Origin: Methylobacterium aerolatum | GTDB taxonomy: Bacteria; Pseudomonadota; Alphaproteobacteria; Rhizobiales; Beijerinckiaceae | Direction: 5' to 3' | Assembly: GCF_022179085.1 (NCBI RefSeq) | Contig: NZ_BPQE01000021.1 | Span: 62,001 to 126,000, forward strand | DNA: 64,000 nt | Part shown: in pieces, positions 52,806-61,573 of the stretch | Numbering within the stretch: the stretch's first letter is position 1 | Layout of the letters: each line of letters begins with the position of its first letter | Position numbers and translations under genes: made by a program | Notes under the pieces: model-generated | Told to the model about the DNA's origin: nothing | Database searches by the model: none | What the model saw: the letters and a program-made list of their open reading frames with translations, nothing else

Positions 52806-53117
52806 GTGAGGTCACGTCGGAAATCGGCGAAGAAGTCGGCGTCTTCGGCGGCGTCGTCGGCGAATGCCTGGATGACGATGGGCACCGAACTCGCCCTGCT
52901 CGGCGTCGAGGCGCAGATGGTCATCGGCCAGAGGATGGCGATGTTCATGCTCGGCGGCCCGAAGGCGCGGCGGGAGGCGCGGCTGATGGTGACCGAGAAG
53001 GTCAAGGCGGCCGGCGAGGCCGCCGCGACCCTCGCCACGGGCGGCACGCCCGAGAAGGTCGTGCGCGACTACCGGCGCAAGGTGCGGGCGAACCACCGTC
53101 GCCTCGGCAAGGGCTGA
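52806..53117 (+). CDS. Small helical protein, phasin-like or unknown
   Basis: This 103-residue protein has a basic first 12 residues, then an Ala/Ser stretch and long helices: WMTMGTELALLGVEAQMVIG, QRMAMFMLGG, and VTEKVKAAGEAAATLATGG, ending in RRKVRANHRRLGKG. The heptad-like pattern suggests a phasin-like or coiled-coil protein. The GTG start is fixed by AAGGAGG eight bases upstream. It follows the Pmp3 gene by 32 bases. No function is proposed. Confidence 0.65.
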   Translation: MRSRRKSAKKSASSAASSANAWMTMGTELALLGVEAQMVIGQRMAMFMLGGPKARREARLMVTEKVKAAGEAAATLATGGTPEKVVRDYRRKVRANHRRLGKG

Positions 53118-53322
53118 CCCGCCGGGCCCGCCGGGGTGTTCCCCTCACCCCGGTGCGGCGCGGATCCGGATTAAGTCGATCGGGCAACCGTCTACTCTCC
53201 GGCGCACTCAACAACGCCCCGACTTTGTCATCCGCCGCCGGCCGCTCCCCGCAAGGGAGCCGGCTCGGGGCGGGCGACGGGGCGGGGGTCGGCGTCGCCC
53301 ACCGACAACACAAGGGGAAACG

Positions 53323-53688
53323 ATGCGGTCATCAGTATTCGGCGCCATCCTCGTGGCGCTGCTCTGCACGCCGGCCGGCGCGCAGGACGCGGGCGACGTG
53401 GCGGCCGGGGAGAAGGCGTTCGCGCCCTGCAAGGCGTGCCACAACTTCCAGAAGAACGGCGTCGGGCCGGACCTCAAGGGCGTCGTCGGCCGCAAGGCGG
53501 GGACCTACGAGGGCTACAGCTACTCGGCCGCCCTCAAGAACTCGGGCCTGACCTGGGACGAGGCCAACCTCAAGGAATGGCTGAAGAACCCGAAGGCCAA
53601 GGTGCCCGGCAACAAGATGGTCTTCCAGGGCATCTCGGACGACAAGAAGCTCACCGACCTGATCGCCTATCTCAAGTCGCAGTCCTGA
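53323..53688 (+). CDS. Class I cytochrome c (c2-like)
   Basis: This 121-residue protein has a signal peptide (MRSSVFGAILVALLCTPAGAQ), a haem site CKACH near residue 36, and the axial Met in KMVFQGI. VGPDLKGVVGRKAG and YSYSAALKNSGLTWDEANL are typical of cytochrome c2 or c550. It would carry electrons in the periplasm. The ATG is preceded by AAGGGGAAAC, a good ribosome site. A strong bidirectional terminator follows. Confidence 0.95.
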   Translation: MRSSVFGAILVALLCTPAGAQDAGDVAAGEKAFAPCKACHNFQKNGVGPDLKGVVGRKAGTYEGYSYSAALKNSGLTWDEANLKEWLKNPKAKVPGNKMVFQGISDDKKLTDLIAYLKSQS

Positions 53689-53754
53689 TGCGTCGATCCA
53701 GACGGAGGCACTAGGCGCGTCTGGGAAAAATCGCTGCAACCACACAGTGCGACG

Positions 53755-53789
53755 GCAGGGACGCATGACCCGAGTGGGTGCGTCCCTGC
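53755..53789. terminator. Bidirectional terminator hairpin
   Basis: GCAGGGACGCA and TGCGTCCCTGC form a perfect 11-bp stem around a 13-base loop between the convergent cytochrome and gntR genes. An AAAAA run at 53726-53730 lies on the left side. Confidence 0.7.
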
Positions 53790-53822
53790 ACTCGGTCCGG
53801 CGGCGGTTTCCGCCCGCCGGGC

Positions 53823-54539
53823 CTACAGGTGCCTCAGCCCGAAGCTTTCCAAGATGGGCAGCAGTTCGTCCCGGGCGCGCAGGCGGTGGTCGTGGACATG
53901 GGCCTGGGCGGCCTTGGCATCGCCGCTGCGGATGGCCTCGATGATGGCGCGGTGCTCGGCCACCGAGGAACCGAGTTCCCGGCGCAGCTTGAGCGTGATC
54001 ATCCGCGCGCGATGCGACTGATCGTTGATGGTCTGGATGATCCGGGTCATCCGGCCGTTGCCGGCGCGCTCCACGAGGGTCCTGTGGAAGCGCGCGTCCG
54101 CCTGGCCCCAGGCGGGCAGGTCGCCCCCCTGCCCTGCTTGCGCCATGGCCTCCGTCTCGCGGGCGAGCTCGGCCGTGACCTCCGCGCGGGCGGCATCCGG
54201 CAGCGCGGCCAGCAATTCCGCCGCGCGTCCCTCGACGGCGACGATCACGTCGTAGATCTCGCGCATGTCCTCGGGCGCGAGGGCGCAGATCAGCACGCCG
54301 CGCCGGGACAGGACCCGCACCAGCCCATCCTCCTGAAGGCGGATCACCGCTTCGTGGACCGGCGTCCGGCTCATGCCGAGCCGCAGGGCGATCTCCTGCT
54401 CCGAGGCGTGGAAGCCCGGCGGGAAGCGCGAATCGAGGATCCCCTGCTTCAGGGCGGCATAGGCCTCATCGACCATCGAGGGCGGCCTTCCGGGCTCCTC
54501 GGCCCGTGGAGGTTTCGCCGCCGCCGGATCCCGAGCCAT
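53823..54539 (-). CDS. GntR-family regulator (FCD type) of the tartrate cluster
   Basis: This 238-residue regulator has a GntR winged helix (SEQEIALRLGMSRTPVHEAVIRLQEDGLVRV) and an FCD effector domain with the metal-site residues seen in DARFHRTLVERAGN, EHRAIIEAI and HVHDHRLRARD. It is divergent from the MFS and dehydrogenase genes and should control them in response to a dicarboxylic acid. The ATG at 54539 has GGGAGGG upstream. Palindromic repeats lie between the two start codons. Confidence 0.93.
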   Translation of the reverse strand: MARDPAAAKPPRAEEPGRPPSMVDEAYAALKQGILDSRFPPGFHASEQEIALRLGMSRTPVHEAVIRLQEDGLVRVLSRRGVLICALAPEDMREIYDVIVAVEGRAAELLAALPDAARAEVTAELARETEAMAQAGQGGDLPAWGQADARFHRTLVERAGNGRMTRIIQTINDQSHRARMITLKLRRELGSSVAEHRAIIEAIRSGDAKAAQAHVHDHRLRARDELLPILESFGLRHL

Positions 54540-54576
54540 CGCACCCTCCCCATCCCGTGTCGTCCTACCAACTTCC

Positions 54577-54648
54577 ATGCAAGCTGCAATGCGGGATTGA
54601 CAACACCGCCGGATCGGCAGCATTTGATGCCATCTTGCATGCAAGCTG
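54577..54648. promoter_or_regulatory. Promoter flanked by two operator-like direct repeats
   Basis: ATGCAAGCTG occurs at 54577-54586 and 54639-54648, 62 bases apart. The second copy sits in the palindrome TTGCATGCAA (54635-54644). Between them lies TTGACA (54597-54602) with a weak -10 (GCATTT, 54620-54625) facing the MFS gene. GntR/FCD regulators often bind palindromes of this type, so cooperative binding at two sites is a reasonable inference. Confidence 0.55.
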
Positions 54649-54688
54649 ACATACAAAATCGGCGCATGATCGTCCGCCGGAGGAAACG

Positions 54689-55999
54689 ATGGACACGTCC
54701 CTGGAGAAGGAGACCATGCGCCGCGTGGCGTGGCGGTTGGTGCCCTTCATCTGCCTGCTCTACTTCATCGCCTTCATCGACCGGGTGAACATCGGCTTCG
54801 CCGCGCTGACGATGAACAAGGATCTCGGCTTCAGCTCGGCCGTCTTCGGCTTCGGCGCCGGCATCTTCTTCTTCGGATACTTCCTGTTCGAGGTGCCCTC
54901 GAACATCGTGCTGCACAGGGTCGGCGCGCGGATCTGGATCGCCCGGGTGATGATCACCTGGGGCCTGATCTCCGGCGCCTTCGCCTTCGTGCGGGGCGAG
55001 TACACCTTCTACGGCCTGCGCTTCCTGCTCGGCGCCGCGGAGGCGGGCTTCTTTCCCGGCATCATCCTCTACCTGACGTACTGGTTCCCCGCCCGCTACC
55101 GGGCCGGCGTCGTCTCGCTGTTCATGGCCGCCGCGCCGATCTCCGTGGTGATCGGCTCGCCGCTCTCCAGCGCGCTCCTCGGGATGGAGGGCGTCCTCGG
55201 GCTGCACGGCTGGCAGTGGATGTTCCTGATCGAGGCGGTTCCCGCCGTGCTGCTCGGCGTCGTGGTCCTCGTCTACATGACCGACCGGCCCGAGAAGGCG
55301 GCGTGGCTGGCCGACAACCAGCGCGCCTGGCTCGTGGCCGAGATGAACCGGGAGCACGCGCAGAAGGCGGTCGCGGCCAAGGACGGTGCCGGGCACGGCA
55401 TCCTTGCCGGGATGGCCGACATCCGGGTCCTGGCGCTGGCGCTGATCTATTTCGGCACCTCGGCGGGCCTCTACACGCTGGGGATCTGGGCGCCGCAGAT
55501 CATCAAGGGCTTCGGCCTGTCCACCCTGGAGGTCGGCTTCCTCAACGCCGTGCCGCCGACCCTGGCGATCATCGCCATGGTCCTGTGGGCGCGGCACTCG
55601 GACAGGACCGGCGAGCGGACGTGGCACGTCGTCATCGCCTGCCTCGTCGCGGCGCTGGGCCTGATGCTGGCCGGAGGCGCGGGCTCGACCATGGCCGTCG
55701 TCGCCGCGCTCACCCTCGTCAATTGCGGCATCAGCGCCGCCAAGCCGCCCCTCTGGGCGATGCCGACGCTCTTCCTCTCCGGGCAGGCGGCGGCGGTGGG
55801 CATCGCCACCATCAACTCCATCGGCAACCTCGGCGGCTTCGTCGGCCCCTGGGCGATCGGGTGGATCAAGGACCGTACCGGCAGCTTCACCGGCGGGCTG
55901 ATGGTGGTGGCGGGCTTCCTCGTCCTCTCCGCCGTCCTCACCCTCGCCGTCGCCCGCGCGGGGCGGCGGCGCGGGGCCGCGAACGCCGTCGCGCACTGA
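54689..55999 (+). CDS. ttuB: MFS transporter, TtuB-like (anion:cation symporter family)
   Basis: This 436-residue permease has 12 helices and the ACS-family opening RRVAWRLVPFICLLYFIAFIDRVNIGFAAL. A loop with GFGAGIFFFGYFLFEVPSNI and the FLLGAAEAGFFPGIILYLTYWFP block complete the pattern. TtuB-type members take up tartrate or similar dicarboxylic acids. It is followed 36 bases later by a tartrate dehydrogenase gene. GGAGGAAACG precedes the ATG. The symbol is a context-supported family assignment. Confidence 0.9.
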   Translation: MDTSLEKETMRRVAWRLVPFICLLYFIAFIDRVNIGFAALTMNKDLGFSSAVFGFGAGIFFFGYFLFEVPSNIVLHRVGARIWIARVMITWGLISGAFAFVRGEYTFYGLRFLLGAAEAGFFPGIILYLTYWFPARYRAGVVSLFMAAAPISVVIGSPLSSALLGMEGVLGLHGWQWMFLIEAVPAVLLGVVVLVYMTDRPEKAAWLADNQRAWLVAEMNREHAQKAVAAKDGAGHGILAGMADIRVLALALIYFGTSAGLYTLGIWAPQIIKGFGLSTLEVGFLNAVPPTLAIIAMVLWARHSDRTGERTWHVVIACLVAALGLMLAGGAGSTMAVVAALTLVNCGISAAKPPLWAMPTLFLSGQAAAVGIATINSIGNLGGFVGPWAIGWIKDRTGSFTGGLMVVAGFLVLSAVLTLAVARAGRRRGAANAVAH

Positions 56000-56035
56000 G
56001 TTTCGCTTCCCGCATCCCCGACACGGAGACCCGCC

Positions 56036-57115
56036 ATGACGAAGACCTACAGGATCGCCGCCATTCCCGCCGACGGCATCGGCATCGAGGTGATCGCCGC
56101 CGGCATCGAGGTCCTCGACGCCCTGGCGGCGAAGACCGGCACCTTCGCGTTCCGGTTCGACCATTTCGACTGGGGCTCGGACTACTACAAGAAGCACGGC
56201 GTGATGATGCCCGCCGACGGCCGCGAGCAGATCCGCAACCACGATGCGATCTACTTCGGCGCGGTGGGCGCCCCCGACGTGCCCGACCACATCACCCTAT
56301 GGGGCCTGCGCCTCGCCATCTGCCAGCCCTTCGACCAGTACGCCAACGTCCGCCCGACGCGGATCCTGCCCGGCATCACCAGCCCCCTGCGCCACGTCTC
56401 GGGGCCGGAACTCGACTGGGTGATCGTGCGCGAGAACTCGGAGGGCGAGTATGCGGGGGTCGGCGGGCGCGTCCACCAGGGCCACCCGGAGGAGGTCGCC
56501 ACCGACGTCTCGATGATGACCCGCACGGGCGTCAGCCGCATCATGCGCTACGCCTTCACGCTGGCACGGAGCCGCCCGCGCAAGCTGCTCACCGTCGTCA
56601 CCAAGTCGAACGCCCAGCGCCACGCCATGGTGATGTGGGACGAGATCGCCGCCGAGGTCGCGCGGGAATTCCCGGACGTGACCTGGGACAAGATGCTGGT
56701 CGATGCCATGACCATGCGGATGGTGGGCAAGCCCGAATCCCTCGACACCATCGTGGCGACGAACCTGCACGCCGATATCCTGTCGGATCTGGCCGCCGCG
56801 CTCGCCGGCTCGCTCGGCATCGCGCCGACCGCGAACATCAACCCGGAGCGCAAATTCCCCTCGATGTTCGAGCCGATCCACGGATCGGCCTTCGACATCA
56901 CCGGCAAGGGCATCGCCAACCCCATCGCCACCTTCTGGACCGCTTGCCAGATGCTGGAGCACCTCGGTGAGAAGCCCGCCGCAGACCGGCTGATGCGGGC
57001 GGTGGAGCGGGTCACCGCCGACCCGAGCCTGCACACCCCCGACCTCGGCGGAGAGGCCACGACGCGCCAAGTCACCGATGCGGTGATCGCCGCGATCCGG
57101 GGCGACAACGCGTGA
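56036..57115 (+). CDS. ttuC: Tartrate dehydrogenase/D-malate dehydrogenase-like decarboxylating enzyme
   Basis: This 359-residue protein belongs to the isocitrate/isopropylmalate dehydrogenase family. Its blocks fit tartrate dehydrogenase: IPADGIGIEVIAAGIEVLD, RNHDAIYFGAVGAPDVPDHITLWGLRL (about 66-92), VRPTRILPG, VRENSEGEYAGVGGR, and the NAD site GSAFDITGKGIANPIA. These enzymes oxidise L- or meso-tartrate and D-malate to oxaloglycolate, glycerate or pyruvate. It lies 36 bases after the permease. The ATG follows GGAGACCCGCC. Confidence 0.95.
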   Translation: MTKTYRIAAIPADGIGIEVIAAGIEVLDALAAKTGTFAFRFDHFDWGSDYYKKHGVMMPADGREQIRNHDAIYFGAVGAPDVPDHITLWGLRLAICQPFDQYANVRPTRILPGITSPLRHVSGPELDWVIVRENSEGEYAGVGGRVHQGHPEEVATDVSMMTRTGVSRIMRYAFTLARSRPRKLLTVVTKSNAQRHAMVMWDEIAAEVAREFPDVTWDKMLVDAMTMRMVGKPESLDTIVATNLHADILSDLAAALAGSLGIAPTANINPERKFPSMFEPIHGSAFDITGKGIANPIATFWTACQMLEHLGEKPAADRLMRAVERVTADPSLHTPDLGGEATTRQVTDAVIAAIRGDNA

Positions 57116-57311
57116 CGGGGATGGCCCGCCCCTGAGCCCGGCGGATCCCCGCGACGCGCCCCGACACCACCGGGCGGATCGCGGCTTCCAAGGGGCCGCC
57201 CGGTGGCGGTAGTCTCGGGCCGCCGGCCCCCACCGGGGCCGGTCCGTCCCGCGCGATCCCGCATCGCCCGATCCGCCCACGCCACCAGAGGCGGCCGCTC
57301 CGTCCGGCCGG

Positions 57312-58730
57312 ATGCCCATGCGCCGACACCGCCACGCCAAGATCGTCGCGACCGTGGGCCCGGCGAGTTCCGCGCCCGACCGGCTGAAGGCCCTGTTCCT
57401 GGCGGGCGTCGATACCTTCCGCCTCAACTTCAGCCACGGCACCCACGACGACCACGCCAGGGTCCACGCCGCCATCCGGGCGCTGGAGGCGGAGGTCGGG
57501 CGCCCCATCGGCATCCTGCAGGACCTCCAGGGGCCGAAGATCCGCGTCGGCACCGTCCGCGACGGGCGCCTCGACCTCGTGGCGGGCGAGAGCGTGCGCT
57601 TCGTGCTCGACGGCGCGGAGGGCGACGAGCAGGCGATCCCGCTGCGTCACCCCGAAATCTTCGCGGCGGTGGTGCCCGGCCAGGACCTGCTGATCGACGA
57701 CGGCCGGGTGCGGGTGCGCGTCACCGGCCTGGAGTCCGAATCCCTCACCGCCGAGGTGATCACCGGCGGGGCCGTCTCCAACCGCAAGGGCGTCAACCTG
57801 CCCGGCACGCTCCTCGACCTGTCGCCGCTGACGGCGAAGGACCGGGCCGACCTCGCCTTCGGGCTCGACCTCGGCGTCGATTGGGTCGCCCTGTCCTTCG
57901 TGCAGAAGCCCTCGGACATGATCGAGGCGCGTGGCCTGATCGGCGACCGGGCCGGGCTGCTCGCCAAGATCGAGAAGCCGCAGGCGCTGGAGCGGATCGA
58001 GGACATCATCCGCCTCTCCGACGCGGTGATGGTCGCCCGCGGCGACCTCGGCGTGGAGATTCCGCACGAGGACGTGCCCGGCCGCCAGAAGGAGCTGATC
58101 CGCGCCTGCCGTCTCGCGGTGAAGCCGGTGATCGTCGCGACCCAAATGCTCGATTCGATGGTGGGCGCCCCCGCCCCCACCCGGGCCGAGGCCTCGGACG
58201 TCGCGACCGCGATCTACGACGGCGCGGACGCGGTGATGCTCTCGGCCGAATCGGCCACCGGCCAGTACCCGGTGGAGGCGGTCTCGATGATGGACCGCAT
58301 CATCCGCAGCGTGGAAGGCCACAAGCTCTACCACTCCATCGTGGCCGCCTCCGACCCCGGCGAGGAGGAGACCCCGCCCCACGCGGTGGCCACCGCCACC
58401 GCCGTGCTGGCCGAGGCGCTCCACGCCAAGGCGATCGTGGCCTACACGGCGAGCGGCACCACCGCCGCGCGGGTGGCCCGCAAGCGGCCCGAGCCGCCGA
58501 TCCTGGCGCTGACGCCCAACATCGACACCGCCCGGCGGCTCTGCCTGCTCTGGGGCGCGCACCCGCTCCAAACGGAGGACGTGAACAGCTACGAGGAGAT
58601 GACCGCCAAGGCGGCGGACTACGTCCAGGCGGAGGGGTTCGCCAAACCCCACGACCTCATCGTCGTGGCGGCGGGCATCCCGTTCCACACCACCGGCAAC
58701 ACGAACAACATCAGGGTGTTGCAGGTCTGA
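57312..58730 (+). CDS. pyk: Pyruvate kinase
   Basis: This 472-residue protein has all domains of type II pyruvate kinase: KIVATVGPASS, FRLNFSHG, ILQDLQGPKIRVG, the B-domain (about 70-165), the active-site MVARGDLGVEIP, and the family signature AKIEKPQALERI. The C-terminal allosteric domain starts near 350. It converts phosphoenolpyruvate and ADP to pyruvate and ATP. It is downstream of the tartrate genes, as in the tartrate operon of Agrobacterium vitis, where a pyruvate kinase (ttuE) belongs to the cluster; the 196-base gap here leaves room for its own promoter. A housekeeping role is equally possible. ATG at 57312 or two codons later. Confidence 0.96.
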   Translation: MPMRRHRHAKIVATVGPASSAPDRLKALFLAGVDTFRLNFSHGTHDDHARVHAAIRALEAEVGRPIGILQDLQGPKIRVGTVRDGRLDLVAGESVRFVLDGAEGDEQAIPLRHPEIFAAVVPGQDLLIDDGRVRVRVTGLESESLTAEVITGGAVSNRKGVNLPGTLLDLSPLTAKDRADLAFGLDLGVDWVALSFVQKPSDMIEARGLIGDRAGLLAKIEKPQALERIEDIIRLSDAVMVARGDLGVEIPHEDVPGRQKELIRACRLAVKPVIVATQMLDSMVGAPAPTRAEASDVATAIYDGADAVMLSAESATGQYPVEAVSMMDRIIRSVEGHKLYHSIVAASDPGEEETPPHAVATATAVLAEALHAKAIVAYTASGTTAARVARKRPEPPILALTPNIDTARRLCLLWGAHPLQTEDVNSYEEMTAKAADYVQAEGFAKPHDLIVVAAGIPFHTTGNTNNIRVLQV

Positions 58731-58743
58731 GCGGCGCGGGCGG

Positions 58744-59022
58744 TCACTCGGCCAGACCGACCGCCAGCCAGAGCAGGACCGCCGCGCCCAGGCAGCGCCG
58801 CCACGGATTGACGCCGCGCAGGACCTCGTCGCCCGCCCAGACCGCCAGGGCGACCCGGGACGCGAGAGCGGCCCAGCGCCCGGCGCCCCCCTCCAGGCCC
58901 GCGATCCAAGCGACGGCCTGCAAGAGGCCGAAGAGCCAGAGCGGCGCGTTCGGCCATTGGGCGAGGACGATGCGCCCGCTCGTGCGGTCACGGAAGAACC
59001 AGTCGAGGGCGGGGCGCAGCAT
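58744..59022 (-). CDS. Small membrane protein, unknown
   Basis: This 92-residue protein has a short polar start (MLRPALDWFFRDRTSG) and two helices (APLWLFGLLQAVAWIAGL and CLGAAVLLWLAVGLAE), separated by a loop with WAALASRVALAVWAGDEVL. No family is recognised. It is transcribed with the malonyl-CoA synthetase gene, 71 bases upstream of it on the minus strand, and converges with the pyruvate kinase gene with only 13 bases between. Confidence 0.65.
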   Translation of the reverse strand: MLRPALDWFFRDRTSGRIVLAQWPNAPLWLFGLLQAVAWIAGLEGGAGRWAALASRVALAVWAGDEVLRGVNPWRRCLGAAVLLWLAVGLAE

Positions 59023-59093
59023 GGCAGGGAACCGGCGCGGGGCGGCCCCCGGTTCCCCCCGCGGCAAGACGCCGTCGCGAAGAGGAAGGCGGC

Positions 59094-60614
59094 TCAGCCC
59101 GCCTCGCCCCCGAAAGCGGCCCGGTGGATCTCGCGGAGATCGTTCTTCTGGACCTTGCCGAGGGCGTTGCGCGGCAAGCTCGGCATCGAGACGACGACCT
59201 TGGGCAGCTTGTAGCGGGCGAGTTCCCCGGCCAGCCGCGCCACGATGACGTCCGCCGCGGGCGGGGCGCGGCCCTCCTCCGGCTCGATCACCGCCACGAC
59301 GCCCTCGCCGAAATCCGGGTGCGGCACCCCGATCACCGCGCTGTCCCGGATCCCCTCGATCCGGCTCAGGGCGGTCTCGACCTCCTGCGGGTACACGTTG
59401 TAGCCGCCCGAGATGATCATGTCCTTGGCCCGCCCGACGATGGCGATGCGGCCGTCGGGGGCGATGGTGGCAAGGTCGCCCGTCCGGAAGAACCCGTCCC
59501 CGGTCGTGGCGGCGGCGGTGGCCTCCGGCAGGTTCCAGTAGCGCTGGAAGACGTTCGGGCCCCGCAGGACGAGCTCGCCCACCGTCCCGGCCGGCAGCGG
59601 GCGGCCGTCCCGGTCGCGCACGGCGACATCCACGCCGGGCAGCGCGTAGCCGACCGTCCCCGGGGCGCGCAGCCCGTCGAGGGGGTTCGAGGCGACGATC
59701 GTGGTCTCCGTCAGGCCGTAGCGTTCGAGGATCGTGTGACCCGTGCGCGCCCGGAAGGCCTCGTGGACCGCGGCCGACAGGGGCGCCGAGCCGCAGGTGA
59801 ACAGGCGCATCCCGGCGCAGAGCCCGGCATCGAGGCGGGGGTCCGCGAGAAGGCGGCCGTAGAAGGTCGGCACGCCCATGAACACCGTGGCGTCCGGCAG
59901 GGTCCGGATCACGGCGTCCGGCGTGAACCGCTCCAGGAACAGGGTGCTCGCCCCGACCCGCAGGGCGGTGTTGATGGCGATGAACAGCCCGTGGGCATGG
60001 AAGACCGGAAGGGCATGGAGCAGGACGTCGTCGGCCCGCATCCCCCACAGGGGCACGAGGGAGTCGGCGGAGAAGAGCAGGTTGGCGTGGCTGAGCACGG
60101 CGCCCTTGGGCCGCCCCGTGGTCCCGGAGGTGTAGAGGATGGCCGCAGGATCATCGCCCCCGAGGGGCACGGTCTCCGCCAGGGGCGGCATCGCCCGCGC
60201 GGCGGCGAGCACGCTGCCTTCCGCCCGCGCATCGAGGGGGAGCGCCGCGCAATCCGGCGGCAGGCCCTCCGCGCCGAGCGCCGCGATCATCGCCGCCCCG
60301 CCCACGAACAGGCGCGGCCGCGCGTCGTCGAGGATCCGGCGCACCTCCGCCCCGGTATACGCGGTGTTGAGCGGCACGTAGACCGCCCCGGCCTTGAGGC
60401 AGGCGAGATAGAGGCAGACCGCCTCGGGCGACTTCTCGACCTGCACGGCCACCCGGTCCCCCGCCCCGGCGCCCGCCTGCCCGAGGAAGGCCGCGAACCG
60501 GCCGGCGAGATCCGCGACGTCGGCCCGCGTCCAGCGCGTCCCGTCCTCGGCCCGGAACACCGGAGCCTCCGGCGTCGAGCCGGGACACAGCCGATCGTAG
60601 AGGTTGTCTGACAT
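59094..60614 (-). CDS. matB: Malonyl-CoA synthetase-like acyl-CoA synthetase
   Basis: This 506-residue AMP-binding enzyme has A3 YTSGTTGRPKGAVLSH, A5 YGLTETT, A7-A8 FFRTGDLATIAPDGRIAIVGR followed by DMIISGGYNVYP, and A10 PRNALGKVQK with the catalytic Lys. Its start MSDNLYDRL and short length match malonyl-CoA synthetases, which also accept methylmalonate. The substrate pocket cannot be read with certainty here. The next gene upstream on the strand ends only 7 bases away, so the two are co-transcribed. ATG at 60614. Confidence 0.88.
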   Translation of the reverse strand: MSDNLYDRLCPGSTPEAPVFRAEDGTRWTRADVADLAGRFAAFLGQAGAGAGDRVAVQVEKSPEAVCLYLACLKAGAVYVPLNTAYTGAEVRRILDDARPRLFVGGAAMIAALGAEGLPPDCAALPLDARAEGSVLAAARAMPPLAETVPLGGDDPAAILYTSGTTGRPKGAVLSHANLLFSADSLVPLWGMRADDVLLHALPVFHAHGLFIAINTALRVGASTLFLERFTPDAVIRTLPDATVFMGVPTFYGRLLADPRLDAGLCAGMRLFTCGSAPLSAAVHEAFRARTGHTILERYGLTETTIVASNPLDGLRAPGTVGYALPGVDVAVRDRDGRPLPAGTVGELVLRGPNVFQRYWNLPEATAAATTGDGFFRTGDLATIAPDGRIAIVGRAKDMIISGGYNVYPQEVETALSRIEGIRDSAVIGVPHPDFGEGVVAVIEPEEGRAPPAADVIVARLAGELARYKLPKVVVSMPSLPRNALGKVQKNDLREIHRAAFGGEAG

Positions 60615-60621
60615 CGATCGC

Positions 60622-61548
60622 TCAACCCGAGGCGGGCGTCGTGCCCGCGTGCGTCCGGTCGCCCCCGCCCGCGATGAGCTGGAAGATGGCGCTGAAGTCG
60701 CGGTCGGCATAGCCGCCCGCGGCGGCCATCTGGTAGAGCGCCACCGCCGCGCCGGCGAGGGGCGTCGCGGCCTGGACACTGCCCGCCGCCTGTTGCGCCA
60801 GCCGCATGTCCTTCAGCATCATCGGCAGGGCGAAGCCCGGCGCGTAGCCGTGGTTGGCGGGCGAGGCCGGGACCGGCCCCGGCACGGGGCAGTATTTCTC
60901 CAGGGCCCAGCAATTCCCGGACGACTTGACGATCACGTCGTAGAGGATCTGGTGGTCGAGGCCGAGCTTCTCGCCCAGCGCAATCGCCTCGGACAGGGCG
61001 ACCATGGTCATCCCGGCGAGCATGTTGTTGCAGATCTTGAGCGCTTGGCCGGAACCCGCCGGGCCCACATGGAAGAAGTTCGCCCCCATCGGCTCAAGGA
61101 GGGGTCGGGCGCGGGCATAGGCTTGCGCGCCGCCGCCGACCATGAAGGTCAGCCGCCCGCCCTCGGCGGCGGGCACCGCCCCGGAGACGGGGGCGTCCAC
61201 CATGGCGAAGCCGGCGGCGGCGGCGGCGGCGCTCACCGCCCGGGCGCTCTCGATGTCGATGGTCGAACTGTCGATCAGCAGGGCGTCGCGGGGCGCAGCG
61301 GCGAGGATGCCGCCCTCGTCCTCGTAGACGGCGCGCACGTGCCGGCCCGTCGGCAGCATCGTGATGACGCATTCGGCCTCGGCCACCGCCTCGCCGAGCG
61401 TGGCGGCGGCGTGCCCGCCCTGGCGGGCGAGGCCCGTGCGGGCGGCCTCCGACACGTCGTAGCCGACGATCCGGTGGCCGGCCCCGATGAGGCGGCGGCT
61501 CATGGGCAAGCCCATGTTCCCCAGGCCGATGAAGGCGATGGTCGTCAT
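60622..61548 (-). CDS. mmsB: 3-Hydroxyisobutyrate dehydrogenase-like NAD(P)-dependent oxidoreductase
   Basis: This 308-residue enzyme of the beta-hydroxyacid dehydrogenase family has the NAD site FIGLGNMGLPMSRRLI, the DAPVSGAVPAAEGGRLTFMVGG block (about 121-142) that binds substrate, and the catalytic Lys region GQALKICNNMLAG. CWALEKYCPVPG and GFALPMMLKDM fit 3-hydroxyisobutyrate dehydrogenases, which give methylmalonate semialdehyde in valine catabolism. Tartronate semialdehyde reductases are close relatives. It is in an operon with an acyl-CoA synthetase and a binding protein. ATG at 61548. Confidence 0.9.
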   Translation of the reverse strand: MTTIAFIGLGNMGLPMSRRLIGAGHRIVGYDVSEAARTGLARQGGHAAATLGEAVAEAECVITMLPTGRHVRAVYEDEGGILAAAPRDALLIDSSTIDIESARAVSAAAAAAGFAMVDAPVSGAVPAAEGGRLTFMVGGGAQAYARARPLLEPMGANFFHVGPAGSGQALKICNNMLAGMTMVALSEAIALGEKLGLDHQILYDVIVKSSGNCWALEKYCPVPGPVPASPANHGYAPGFALPMMLKDMRLAQQAAGSVQAATPLAGAAVALYQMAAAGGYADRDFSAIFQLIAGGGDRTHAGTTPASG

Positions 61549-61573
61549 GGCGATGCTCCCGGCTTCCGAGGTC

